63,864 nt of DNA, from NCBI GenBank assembly GCA_019750135.1, contig JAIEOV010000067.1, positions 1 through 63,864 on the forward strand, written 5' to 3'. Position numbers and translations under genes: made by a program. Within the stretch, counting starts at the first letter, position 1; each line of letters starts with the position of its first letter. Below, one piece after another: positions 23,845 to 32,356 of this stretch. Under the pieces are notes generated by a model. That model worked only from the letters and a program-made list of their open reading frames with translations. It was not told the DNA's origin and ran no database searches. Source of the DNA: Reyranella sp. (GTDB lineage: Bacteria; Pseudomonadota; Alphaproteobacteria; Reyranellales; Reyranellaceae).

Positions 23845-24839
23845 GCAAGTCGGTCGTCATCGAGGTTACGCGCGGTCCGGTGGTCGAGAGCCGCCACGAG
23901 GGCATCGCCGCCGTCGTGAAGCCCGACGGCACGGTGGTGGCGTCGTGGGGCGACATCGATTCACTTATCCTGCCGCGTTCGGCCAACAAGCCGATCCAGG
24001 CGATGGCGTTCGTCGAAAGCGGTGCCGTCGAGCGCTTCGGTCTCGGCGACGAGCACATTGCGCTGGCCTGCGCCTCGCACAGCGGCGAGAAGCGGCATGT
24101 CGAGACGGTGCAGGCGTGGCTTGCCAAGGTGGGCCTGAGCGAGGCTGACCTCGAATGCGGCACCCATGCGCCGCGCCTGCAGGGCATCATCGAGGAGCTG
24201 GCGCGCGCCGGCAAGATGCCGACGCCGGCGTTCAACAACTGCTCGGGCAAGCATACGGGCTTCCTCACCACGGCGGTGCAGTACGGCGAGCCGACCAAGG
24301 ACTACATCAAGTACAATCACCCGGTGCAGCGGCGCCTGCGCGAGGTCATGACCGATCTCTGCGGCACGGACGCCAACAGCTTTCCCTATGGCACCGACGG
24401 CTGCGGCATCCCGACCCTCGCCACGCCGCTCAAGAGCCTGGCGCGGGCCATGGCCAGCATGGCCGAGCCCTCAAGGCTGTCGAACAAGCATGCGGAAGCG
24501 GCTGGCCGCATCCGCGGCGCGATGAATGCCGAGCCGTTCATGATGGCGGGCACCGGCCGGTTCTGCACGCGCATCAACTCGGCACTGCCGGGCGTGGCGC
24601 AGATCAAGACCGGCGCGGAAGGCGTGTTCTGCGGCATGCTGCCCACGCTCGGCCTCGGCGTGGCGCTCAAGATGTGGGATGGCGCCGGACGCGCGGCCGA
24701 GGTCGCGATGGCAACGCTGCTCGATCATCTCGGCGTGCTGCCGGCCGGCCAGCGTGAGGAGATCGTGCATCCGCCGGTGAAGAACGTGGTTGGCCTGCTG
24801 GTCGGCGAGATGCGTCCGGCGAAGAGCTGGCTGGGGTGA
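23841..24839 (+). CDS. L-asparaginase II family (Rhizobium etli ReAV-type)
   Basis: A 332-residue class 3 asparaginase, unrelated to the E. coli enzymes. Family residues are visible: PRSANKPIQA with the Ser-x-x-Lys pair, ACASHSGEK, NNCSGKHTGF and GTDGCGIPT, whose Cys/Lys residues form the zinc site in the R. etli enzyme (from memory of that structure). It hydrolyses asparagine to aspartate and ammonia and has no signal peptide. It overlaps the phosphatase gene before it (ATGA) and the methyltransferase gene after it (GTGA), so three genes are translationally coupled. Confidence 0.88.
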   Translation: MSKSVVIEVTRGPVVESRHEGIAAVVKPDGTVVASWGDIDSLILPRSANKPIQAMAFVESGAVERFGLGDEHIALACASHSGEKRHVETVQAWLAKVGLSEADLECGTHAPRLQGIIEELARAGKMPTPAFNNCSGKHTGFLTTAVQYGEPTKDYIKYNHPVQRRLREVMTDLCGTDANSFPYGTDGCGIPTLATPLKSLARAMASMAEPSRLSNKHAEAAGRIRGAMNAEPFMMAGTGRFCTRINSALPGVAQIKTGAEGVFCGMLPTLGLGVALKMWDGAGRAAEVAMATLLDHLGVLPAGQREEIVHPPVKNVVGLLVGEMRPAKSWLG

Positions 24840-26104
24840 GACTCGACATCCTGGAGGTCGGCGCCCGCGGCGACGGCATCGCCGAGCATGAGGGCCGGCG
24901 CTACTTCGTGCCTTTCACCCTGCCCGGCGAGACCGTCGAGGCCGAGCCGCGCGACAAGCGAGGAGAGGGGATTGCCGCCGAGCTCGTGGAAGTCCTGGCG
25001 CCGTCGCGCCATCGCGAGCCGCCGCCCTGCGCGCACTTCAAGGTCTGCGGCGGCTGCGCCCTGCAGCACTGGCGGCGCGATGCCTACACGGCTTGGAAGG
25101 TCGAGCTGATCGTCCGCGCCCTGGCGCAACGCGGCGTCGATGCGCCACGTTTCGAGGCGCCGCTGGTCGGCGCGCCGGGCGAGCGCCGGCGTGTCGATTT
25201 CGTGCTGCGCCGGCAGGGCAGGCGCGTGCTGGCCGGCTTCCACGAGCGCACGAGCCAGCGCGTGGTCGATGTCGGCGTCTGCGTCATCGCCCGGCCGACG
25301 CTGGGTGCGCTGCTCGAGCCGCTGCGCACGGCTCTGTCGTCGATCCTGCCCGAGGGTGGGGCGGCCGACGCCGTGGCGAACGAGACCGACAGCGGCGTCG
25401 ACCTGCTGCTTAGGCCGCACAAGCGCCTCGACCTGACGCTGGAACGGCGCGAGGGGCTGGTGGCGCTGGCCGAGCGCGCCGACCTGGCGCGGCTGAGCTG
25501 GGGCGACCGCGCAACCGCCGAGCCCGTGGTCGTGCGCCGTACGCCGCTGCTTCTGTTCGGCGAGGCACGGGCCGAACCGCCGCCCGGCGCCTTCCTGCAA
25601 GCCACCAAGCGCGCCGAACAGGCCATGCGCGCCGCCGTCGCGGAATGGGCCGGCGATGTCTCGCGCCTGGCCGATCTCTTCGCCGGCGTAGGCGCGCTGT
25701 CGATCGGCCGGCCGGGGAAAGTCGTGCTGTTCGAGAGCGACAAGCCGGCCGTTGCCGCGGCAGAAGCCGCGGCCCGCCGTCTGGGCAGTCGGGTGAGCGT
25801 GGAGCGGCGGGATCTTTTCCGCAATCCGTTGACGGCAGCCGAGCTGGGCGGTTTCGACGCCGTGGTGCTCGATCCGCCGCGCGCCGGCGCCGCCGCGCAG
25901 TCGGCCGAGCTGGCGCGCTCCAAGGTGACGCGCGTCGTCTATGCCTCGTGCGATCCCGGCAGCTTCGCGCGCGATGCGCGTGCCTTGCAGGAGGGCGGAT
26001 ACCGGCTGGAGAAACTGCTGCCGATCGACCAGTTCCTGTGGTCCGCGCATGTCGAGCTGATTGCGCTGTTCACGCGCCCGCCGCTAAGGTCGGCCAAGAC
26101 CTGA
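24836..26104 (+). CDS. rlmD: 23S rRNA (uracil-5-)-methyltransferase, RlmD/RumA family
   Basis: A 422-residue RNA m5U methyltransferase. It begins with a TRAM-like domain, then the 4Fe-4S cluster cysteines CAHFKVCGGC plus the later Cys in VGVCVIARP. Next comes the SAM-binding region LADLFAGVGALSIG, then VVLDPPRAGA and the catalytic VVYASCDPGSFARD. RlmC, RlmD and TrmA share these motifs; the cluster cysteines point to the RlmC/RlmD side, and the exact uridine is not certain. The GTG start at 24836 overlaps the previous TGA. Placement with asparaginase and PP2C is unusual for a housekeeping rRNA enzyme. Confidence 0.85.
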   Translation: MRLDILEVGARGDGIAEHEGRRYFVPFTLPGETVEAEPRDKRGEGIAAELVEVLAPSRHREPPPCAHFKVCGGCALQHWRRDAYTAWKVELIVRALAQRGVDAPRFEAPLVGAPGERRRVDFVLRRQGRRVLAGFHERTSQRVVDVGVCVIARPTLGALLEPLRTALSSILPEGGAADAVANETDSGVDLLLRPHKRLDLTLERREGLVALAERADLARLSWGDRATAEPVVVRRTPLLLFGEARAEPPPGAFLQATKRAEQAMRAAVAEWAGDVSRLADLFAGVGALSIGRPGKVVLFESDKPAVAAAEAAARRLGSRVSVERRDLFRNPLTAAELGGFDAVVLDPPRAGAAAQSAELARSKVTRVVYASCDPGSFARDARALQEGGYRLEKLLPIDQFLWSAHVELIALFTRPPLRSAKT

Positions 26105-26132
26105 GAGATTTTGAAGGCGAGGAGACGGCGCG

Positions 26133-26900
26133 ATGATGTTCGATCTGACCGGCAAGGTGGCTGTGGTGACCGGCGGCAGCCGCGGCATCGGCCGCTCGAT
26201 CTGCGAGCAGATGGCCGCCCATGGCGCCAAGGTCGTCGTGTCGAGCCGCAAGCTGCCGGCCTGCGAGGAGGTCGTGAAGGGCATCAAGGCCAAGGGTGGC
26301 GAGGCGACAGCGGTTGCCGCCAGCATCTCCGACAAGGCGCAGCTCGAGAACCTGGTCGCTGCCGCCCGCAAGGCCTACGGCAGGATCGACATCATGGTGT
26401 GCAATGCCGCCTCCAATCCCTACTTCGGCCCGCTGACGGGGCTGAAGGAGGAGGTGTTCGCCAAGATCATGCAGAACAACGTGATGTCCAACCTGTGGCT
26501 GATGAACATGGTCGGGCCGGAGATGGCGGAGCGGAAGGACGGCGTGTTCATCGTCGTGTCGTCGATCGGCGCGCTGATCGGCTCGGCGCACATCGCCGCC
26601 TACAACATGAGCAAGGCGGCCGATCTTTCCCTGGTGAAGTCGCTCGCCATGGAGTGGGGCAAGCACAACATCCGCGTGAATGCGATCGCGCCCGGCCTGA
26701 TCCAGACCGACTTCGCCAAGGCGCTGTGGGACAACCCCGACATCCGCCGCGCCAACGAGAGCAAGGCCGCGCTGAAGCGCATCGGCCAGCCCGACGACAT
26801 CGGCGGCGTCGCGGTATTCCTGGCGTCCAAGGCCGGCAACTTCGTCTGCGGCCAATGCATCATCGCCGACGGCGGCGTGATCGGGTCAGGGGCGGAATAA
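26133..26900 (+). CDS. Short-chain dehydrogenase/reductase
   Basis: A 255-residue classical SDR with the cofactor loop TGGSRGIGRS, CNAASN in place of NNAG, catalytic Ser in VSSIGAL, and YNMSK (Tyr-x3-Lys). Ser and Arg after the second strand (VSSRKL) suggest a preference for NADPH. The C-terminal end, with GQPDDIGGVAVFLAS and a terminal GG, is typical of 3-oxoacyl-type or dehydrogenase SDRs. The substrate is unknown. GAGGAGA precedes ATG 26133; ATG 26136 is also possible. The gene ends at the palindromic repeat at 26901. Confidence 0.9.
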   Translation: MMFDLTGKVAVVTGGSRGIGRSICEQMAAHGAKVVVSSRKLPACEEVVKGIKAKGGEATAVAASISDKAQLENLVAAARKAYGRIDIMVCNAASNPYFGPLTGLKEEVFAKIMQNNVMSNLWLMNMVGPEMAERKDGVFIVVSSIGALIGSAHIAAYNMSKAADLSLVKSLAMEWGKHNIRVNAIAPGLIQTDFAKALWDNPDIRRANESKAALKRIGQPDDIGGVAVFLASKAGNFVCGQCIIADGGVIGSGAE

Positions 26901-26954
26901 GGGAGCGCGGGCCTCCGGCCCGCATTCATGAGCGGGCCGGAGGCCCACGCTCCC
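26901..26954. repeat. Modular palindromic repeat (copy B)
   Basis: GGGAGCG (26901-26907) pairs with CGCTCCC (26948-26954). Inside are the self-complementary arms CGGGCC-TCC-GGCCCG and CGGGCC-GGA-GGCCC, joined through ATTCATGA. It lies between the stops of two convergent genes (SDR and exonuclease III) and could act as a bidirectional terminator. Confidence 0.85.
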
Positions 26955-26955
26955 G

Positions 26956-27741
26956 TCAAGCCAGGTCCAGCTCGCACCACACCGGCACATGGTCGGACGG
27001 ATCCGGCAGGCCGCGTTCGGGCTTGTCGATGCCGACGTTGGTCATGCGGTCGGCGGCCTGGGGCGACAGCAGCAGGTGGTCGATGCGCAGGCCCCAGTTC
27101 TTGGCCCACGCGCCGGCCTGGTAGTCCCAGAAGGTGTAGACGGTTTCGTCCGGATGGAAGGCACGGACCGCATCGGTCAGGCCGAGATTGAGCAGGCTGC
27201 GCAACGCCGCGCGCGACTGCGGCTGGCAGAGCGCGTCGTTGGCGAAGGCCTTCGGATCGTAGACGTCCATCTCGGTCGGGCAGACGTTGTAGTCGCCGCC
27301 CAGCACGAACATCTCCTCCCTGGCCAGGAGCTCGCGAGCGCGCTGGTTGAGGCGGTCCATCCAGGCGATCTTATAGGCGAACTTCTCGGTGCCGATGGGA
27401 TTGCCGTTGGGCAGGTAGAGGCCGCCCACCGTCAGCGGTCCCTTGGGCGTCTCGACGCGGCCTTCTATGTAACGCGCCGGTTCATCGGCCACGGCGTCGG
27501 GCAGGGCGCGGGCGGTGATCTCGACCGGATGCTGCGAGAGCATGGCCACGCCGTTGAAACCCTTCTGGCCAACGATCTCGACCTTGTAGCCCGCGGCCTC
27601 GACCTCGAGCCGCGGGAACTGCGGCTCCTGCGCCTTGATCTCCTGAAGCACCACGACGTCCGGCTTGGCCTGCTCCAGCCATGCCAGAAGGTTTCCGGTC
27701 CGCTTGCGGACGGAATTGACGTTCCAGGTCGCGATTTTCAT
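26956..27741 (-). CDS. xthA: Exodeoxyribonuclease III
   Basis: A 261-residue EEP-fold nuclease for base-excision repair (AP endonuclease and 3'-5' exonuclease). The start MKIATWNVNSVRKR is diagnostic. The metal Glu is in LQEIKAQE, with GGDYNVCPTEMDVYDPK, the catalytic segment LRIDHLLLS and SDHVPVW. Length and motifs match the XthA family throughout. It is transcribed convergently with the SDR gene; the erpA-like gene lies upstream on the same strand. Confidence 0.94.
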   Translation of the reverse strand: MKIATWNVNSVRKRTGNLLAWLEQAKPDVVVLQEIKAQEPQFPRLEVEAAGYKVEIVGQKGFNGVAMLSQHPVEITARALPDAVADEPARYIEGRVETPKGPLTVGGLYLPNGNPIGTEKFAYKIAWMDRLNQRARELLAREEMFVLGGDYNVCPTEMDVYDPKAFANDALCQPQSRAALRSLLNLGLTDAVRAFHPDETVYTFWDYQAGAWAKNWGLRIDHLLLSPQAADRMTNVGIDKPERGLPDPSDHVPVWCELDLA

Positions 27742-27761
27742 GGCCCCTTTATCGCAGCAGG

Positions 27762-27786
27762 AAAGGTCCCTTGCTACGCTCCGGAC
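27762..27786. repeat. Diverged copy of the AAAGGTCCC hairpin element
   Basis: AAAGGTCCC followed by TTGCTACGCTCCGGAC matches the reverse complement of the terminator at 18604-18632 (AAAGGTCCC, CCGCTACGCTC, GGGACC), but the second arm has decayed. It lies between the stop of the erpA-like gene and the start of xthA. Confidence 0.5.
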
Positions 27787-27800
27787 GACAACGCTGTGGA

Positions 27801-28133
27801 TCAGACGCTGAAGGAGTTGCCGCAGCCGCAGGACGAGGTGGCGTTGGGGTTCTTCACCTGGAAGGACGCGCCGACCATCTCCTCGACATAGTCGAGCTCG
27901 CTGCCCTTGAGCAGCTCGAGCGACGTGCTGTCGACCAGCACCGAGGCTCCGCTGCGCTCGATCACCAGGTCGTCGTCGTTGCGCTGGTCCTCGAACGAGA
28001 AGTTGTACTGGAAGCCCGAGCAGCCGCCGCCCAGGACCGCCACCCGCATCATGACGGGCTTGGCCTCCTTGGAGGCCAGGAAGGCGATCCGCTTGGCCGC
28101 GCTCTCGGTCACGGAAAAGGTGGTGTCGGTCAT
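27801..28133 (-). CDS. erpA: Iron-sulfur cluster insertion protein, ErpA/IscA family
   Basis: A 110-residue A-type carrier that passes Fe-S clusters to apoproteins. The three conserved cysteines are present: GGGCSGFQY and SCGCGNSF near the C-terminus. ErpA-like features include FSFEDQRNDDDLV and VDSTSLELLKGSELDYVEE. ATG 28133 was chosen over an upstream in-frame extension that lacks homology. No isc/suf genes are adjacent, as is usual for erpA. Confidence 0.9.
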   Translation of the reverse strand: MTDTTFSVTESAAKRIAFLASKEAKPVMMRVAVLGGGCSGFQYNFSFEDQRNDDDLVIERSGASVLVDSTSLELLKGSELDYVEEMVGASFQVKNPNATSSCGCGNSFSV

Positions 28134-28239
28134 GCCTACAAGATGTGGTTGAAGAGCCGCTTCGTCAATGCTCCAGCCGCGAAATGCCCCCAAACCGCCT
28201 GCGGACAATTATCCCGGGCCCGCAAGGCCTTAGCGCCCC

Positions 28240-29136
28240 TTACGGCAGGGAAACCAGGGCCCGCTCGCGTGCCCGGATGCGCTCCCGGTGCAGGATGTAG
28301 AGGCCCGACCCGATCACCAGGGGCAGGCCGAACCAGACCGTCCAGGAAGGCTCCTCCTTGAACCAGAGGTAGCCGAACAGCACGGCCAGCACGATCGAGG
28401 TGTAGTCGAAGGGCGCCAGGATCGCGGTCGGCGCCAGCCGCCAGGCCCGCGTGTTCAGAATCTGCGCGATGCCGCCCAGCAGGCCCATGACGATCAGCCA
28501 TACCCAGTCGATGGACGTCGGCCAGACCCAGGCGGGCACGGCGCCGACCAGCGAGGCTGCGCTGGTGATGAGCGACAGCCAGAAGAGGGCGACGACGTCG
28601 GAATCATGCCGGCTCAACAGGCGCAGCATTACCGTCGACAGCGAGTAGCAGAAGGTGGCGCCCAGCACGACCACCGACATGGCGTGGATCTCCATGCCCC
28701 AGGGGTCGAGCATGACGAGCACGCCCAGGAACCCCACGACCACCGCCGTCCAGCGCCGCCAGCCGACCGGCTCGCCCAGCATGGGCACCGACAGCGCCAC
28801 CATGAACAACGGTGCGGCATAGGAGATCGCATAGGCGTCGACAAGCGGCATGCGCGGGAAGACGTAGAAGAAACCCAGCGTGCTGCCGAAGGCCACGACG
28901 ATGCGCAGGGCCTGCAGCCACGGCCGGTTCGGCCGCACCGACTTGAGCCCGCCGGCGCGCCAGATGATGACCGCGACAGGCACCATGGCGATGGCGCTCC
29001 GGAACAGCATCAGCTGGAAGGCGTCGTAGGTGCTCCCCAGCGCCTTCACCATGGCATCCATGGTGCAGAACAGAACCAGCGATCCCAGCTTGAGGTAGAT
29101 ACCGAGAAGTGCCGCGTGTTTGGGGATGATCGACAA
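28240..29136 (-). CDS. DMT-superfamily (EamA) transporter
   Basis: A 298-residue inner-membrane protein with about ten hydrophobic helices and two EamA repeats. Recognisable blocks are QLMLFRSAIAMVPV, AYAISYAAPLFMVALSVPMLGEPVG in repeat one, and GIAQILNTRAWRLAPTAILAPFDYTSIVLAVLFGYLWFKEEPS in pieces in repeat two. It resembles RhaT/YdcZ-type or S-adenosylmethionine-uptake-like permeases; the transported metabolite is unknown. It is divergent from the CHASE2 cyclase gene with a 64-base gap. Confidence 0.9.
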   Translation of the reverse strand: MSIIPKHAALLGIYLKLGSLVLFCTMDAMVKALGSTYDAFQLMLFRSAIAMVPVAVIIWRAGGLKSVRPNRPWLQALRIVVAFGSTLGFFYVFPRMPLVDAYAISYAAPLFMVALSVPMLGEPVGWRRWTAVVVGFLGVLVMLDPWGMEIHAMSVVVLGATFCYSLSTVMLRLLSRHDSDVVALFWLSLITSAASLVGAVPAWVWPTSIDWVWLIVMGLLGGIAQILNTRAWRLAPTAILAPFDYTSIVLAVLFGYLWFKEEPSWTVWFGLPLVIGSGLYILHRERIRARERALVSLP

Positions 29137-29200
29137 TGTGCGCTATTTGGCTCGGGCGGCATCCTTAGTAGAGTGACGGCAGCAGGGGGACCACTGCCGA

Positions 29201-31447
29201 ATGCGCATGAGATGGTTGTTTGGCCGAGGCAATGTGCGCGCGCCGTGGATCGTCGCCATCCTCGTGCTGATCAACGCCCTGCTGTTGCGCGCCATCGATC
29301 CTCCAGAACTCTCGCGCCTGCGTGACTTTGCCTTCGACAGCTATCAGCGGGTGAAGCCGCGCGTCTACGATCCGGCCGTGCCGGTGCGCATCGTCGACAT
29401 CGACGAGGAGGCGCTCGCCGAGTTCGGCCAGTGGCCGTGGCCGCGCACCATCGTGGCGCGCCTCATCGACAAGCTCACCGAGCAGGGGGCCACGGTGATC
29501 GCCTTCGACGTGGTGTTCGCCGAGCCCGACCGCTCGTCGATCAGCCGCATGGTGCGCGATCTGGTGGCCTATACCGATCCCGAGACGGTGAAGAAGCTCG
29601 TCGCCGCGGTGCAGGACAACGACCAGGTCCTGGCCGACGCGATGGCTCAGTCGCGTGTGGTCCTGGGCTTCGGCTTCGACCTCAAGGGCGTCCAGACGCC
29701 GCCCAAGCGCTATCACGGCATGGCCTTCGCCGGGGACAATCCCCTGCAGTTCCTGCCCGTGCAGCAGGGGACGGTAAAGGCCATTCCGATCCTGGAGGCG
29801 GCGGCCAAGGGCAACGGCAGCGTCAACACCGACCTGGAGACGGTCGTGATCCGCCGCGTACCCATGCTGTTCCGCCTGGCCAATCAGGAGGGTGTGTTTC
29901 CCGCCCTGTCGATCGAGGCGCTGCGCGTGGCGCAGGGCGCCAACAGCTACGTGATCAAGTCGTCCGGCGCCAACCAGGAGGAGGCGTTCGGCACCAGGAG
30001 CGGCATCGTCGCCATCAAGACCGGCGACCTCGAGGTACGCACCGATGCGCGTGGCCGACTGATCCTCTACGATTCAGGTCATCGCGAAGAGCGGTACGTC
30101 TCGGCGGCTGCGGTGCTGAAGGGAACGGCGCCCGCGGCCAAGCTCGACGGCCAGGTCGTCTTCATCGGCACCAGCGCGATCGGGCTCAAGGACATCCGCA
30201 GCACGCCGGTCGACGATGCCGTGCCCGGCGTGGAAGTCCATGCCCAGCTCGCCGAGCAGATGCTGACGCAAGACTTTCTCGCCCGGCCGGACTTCGCCGA
30301 CGGCGCGGAATTCCTCTATCTCGGACTGATCGGCATCCTGCTCGTGCTGCTGCTGCCGCGCCTGTCGGCCGGCCGCACGGCGATCGTGGCGGCCATCTTC
30401 ATCGGCATCGGCCTTGCCGTGCCGTGGTTCGCCTTCTCGGAATACCACCTGCTGTTCGACCCGATCTATCCACCGCTCACCCTGGCGGCGATCTATGTCA
30501 GCGGCACGGCGCTCGCCTTCATGCGCACCGAGCGCGAGCGGGCGGCGATTCGTGGCGCCTTCAGCCTCTACCTCTCCCCCGACCGGGTCGAGCAGGTCGC
30601 CCGTCATCCCGAGCTGTTGCAGCTCGGCGGCGAGCAGCGCGAGATCACCGTGATGTTCACCGACGTGCGCGGCTTTACGCGCATCTCCGAGCAGTTCGAT
30701 CCGCATGGCCTGACACGGTTCATGAACCGCTTCCTGACGCCGATGACCGACTTGGTGATGAGCCACCAGGGCACCATCGACAAGTACATGGGAGACGCGA
30801 TCATGGCGTTCTGGAACGCCCCGCTCGACGTCCCGGGCCATGCGGCGCTCGCCTGCGACACCGCGCTCGCCATGCAGGCGCAGCTGCACTTGTTGAACGA
30901 GGAACTACGCGCGGAAGCCGAAACGGACGGGCGTGAGCACATTCCGCTGGCCATCGGCATCGGCCTCAACACCGGCCTGGCCTCGGTCGGCAACTTTGGG
31001 TCGGCGCAGCGGCTCACCTATTCCTGCCTGGGCAACGACGTGAACCTCGCCTCGCGGCTGGAAGGGCAGTGCAAGACCTACCGGGTCGGCATCGTCATCG
31101 GCGACAAGACCCGCCAGCAGGCCGAGGGCTACGCCACGCTCGAGCTCGACCTCGTCACGCTCAAGGGCAAGACCGAGCCCGAGCGCGCCCATGCGCTGCT
31201 GGGCGACGTTGCCATGGCCCAGACACCCGCCTATCAGGAACTGGTGCGTCGGCAGGCCGAATTCCTGGCGCTCTACCGGACGGCTGCCTTCGCCGAAGCG
31301 TTGGAGCTGATTCCCGGTTGTCAGGAGGCGGCCGATGCGCTGGGTTGGAACCAGGGTTACTACGAGATCATGCGTGCGCGCGTTGACGGGCTGATTGACG
31401 ACTCGCCGCCCGATTGGACGGGAGTGTATGTCGCCAAGGAAAAGTGA
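29201..31447 (+). CDS. CHASE2-domain adenylate/guanylate cyclase
   Basis: A 748-residue membrane sensor. An N-terminal helix is followed by a periplasmic CHASE2 domain (about 30-370; DIDEEALAEFGQWPWPR is typical), then three membrane helices (about 370-440). The class III cyclase domain (about 475-670) has the metal Asp in VMFTDVRGFT, DKYMGDAIMAFWNAP, and the transition-state Asn/Arg in YSCLGNDVNLASRLE. All catalytic residues look intact, so cAMP or cGMP synthesis is expected in response to an unknown extracellular signal. AGGGGGA precedes ATG 29201. The next gene overlaps its end by 20 bases. Confidence 0.93.
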   Translation: MRMRWLFGRGNVRAPWIVAILVLINALLLRAIDPPELSRLRDFAFDSYQRVKPRVYDPAVPVRIVDIDEEALAEFGQWPWPRTIVARLIDKLTEQGATVIAFDVVFAEPDRSSISRMVRDLVAYTDPETVKKLVAAVQDNDQVLADAMAQSRVVLGFGFDLKGVQTPPKRYHGMAFAGDNPLQFLPVQQGTVKAIPILEAAAKGNGSVNTDLETVVIRRVPMLFRLANQEGVFPALSIEALRVAQGANSYVIKSSGANQEEAFGTRSGIVAIKTGDLEVRTDARGRLILYDSGHREERYVSAAAVLKGTAPAAKLDGQVVFIGTSAIGLKDIRSTPVDDAVPGVEVHAQLAEQMLTQDFLARPDFADGAEFLYLGLIGILLVLLLPRLSAGRTAIVAAIFIGIGLAVPWFAFSEYHLLFDPIYPPLTLAAIYVSGTALAFMRTERERAAIRGAFSLYLSPDRVEQVARHPELLQLGGEQREITVMFTDVRGFTRISEQFDPHGLTRFMNRFLTPMTDLVMSHQGTIDKYMGDAIMAFWNAPLDVPGHAALACDTALAMQAQLHLLNEELRAEAETDGREHIPLAIGIGLNTGLASVGNFGSAQRLTYSCLGNDVNLASRLEGQCKTYRVGIVIGDKTRQQAEGYATLELDLVTLKGKTEPERAHALLGDVAMAQTPAYQELVRRQAEFLALYRTAAFAEALELIPGCQEAADALGWNQGYYEIMRARVDGLIDDSPPDWTGVYVAKEK

Positions 31448-32345
31448 TGCCGATCGGATCGCCGCCATCGAAGCGCTGGTCTGTCGCGATGTCGGCCGGA
31501 AGACGGCGGAGCTGATCGCCGCAAGCGCCGGAGGGCTTGCCGCCGCCGCGCGATCGCTGAGCAGTGCCACGAGCGTCGGCCTGATCACCGGCTTCTTCGT
31601 GCCGCGCGGCGAGGTCGCCGCGCCCGAGACCGACGGTCCGGTCGGCGCGGCGCTGCTCGCGGCCGCGTTGGCGGCTTGCGGCGTGCCGGCGCGCATCGCC
31701 GTCGACACGCCGTGCGCGAGCGCTGTGCGGGCGGCCGTTGCCCAGGCGGGCGAGGGCGTGGAGGTCGACGAGATCGGCGTTGAGGACCGCATGGGTCTGG
31801 AGGGCCTGGCGGCGCGCTGGCGCAAGGCCGGCATCAGCCATGCCGTCGCCATCGAGCGCTGTGGCCGCAGCCCCGATGGTCGGCCGCGCAACATGCGTGG
31901 TGTCGACGTCTCGGCCTGGACGGCGCCGCTCGATGATCTGTTCCTGGGTGGGCCGTGGCGAAAGCTCGCGGTCGGCGACGGCGGCAACGAGATCGGCATG
32001 GGCAAGCTGCCGGCCGGCCTGATCGCCCGTTTCGTGCCCAACGGCGCCAGCATTGCCTGCGTCACGTCGTGCGATCATCTCGTCGTCGCCGGAGTCTCCA
32101 ACTGGGGCGCCTACGGCTTGATGGCGGCGCTGTCGGTCGTGCGCCCGGAGTGGTCGCCAATTGTCAGTCGCTTCCTTACGGCGGAACGCGACCTCGCCGT
32201 GACGCGCGCCATCGTCGACAAGACGGGCGCCGTCGATGGCGTGACGGCGCGCCGCGAGGCGACGGTCGATGGCTTCGGGCCGGAAATCCACGGTCCGCTG
32301 GTCGATGAGCTCGGTCGCATTGCACGGGGAGAGGCGGCGGACTAG
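31428..32345 (+). CDS. D-glutamate cyclase-like protein (DUF4392)
   Basis: A 305-residue protein matching the D-glutamate cyclase (DGLUCY) catalytic family: GLITGFFVP, ETDGPVGAALLA, ERCGRSPDGRPRNMRG and the signature GDGGNEIGMGKLP. The family interconverts D-glutamate and 5-oxo-D-proline; bacterial members are little studied and could use a related substrate. ATG 31428 has GGGAG just upstream and starts inside the cyclase gene, overlapping by 20 bases; an in-frame ATG at 31395 exists. The tight coupling to a nucleotide cyclase is unexplained. Confidence 0.8.
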   Translation: MSPRKSDADRIAAIEALVCRDVGRKTAELIAASAGGLAAAARSLSSATSVGLITGFFVPRGEVAAPETDGPVGAALLAAALAACGVPARIAVDTPCASAVRAAVAQAGEGVEVDEIGVEDRMGLEGLAARWRKAGISHAVAIERCGRSPDGRPRNMRGVDVSAWTAPLDDLFLGGPWRKLAVGDGGNEIGMGKLPAGLIARFVPNGASIACVTSCDHLVVAGVSNWGAYGLMAALSVVRPEWSPIVSRFLTAERDLAVTRAIVDKTGAVDGVTARREATVDGFGPEIHGPLVDELGRIARGEAAD

Positions 32346-32356
32346 GGTCCGGCGCC

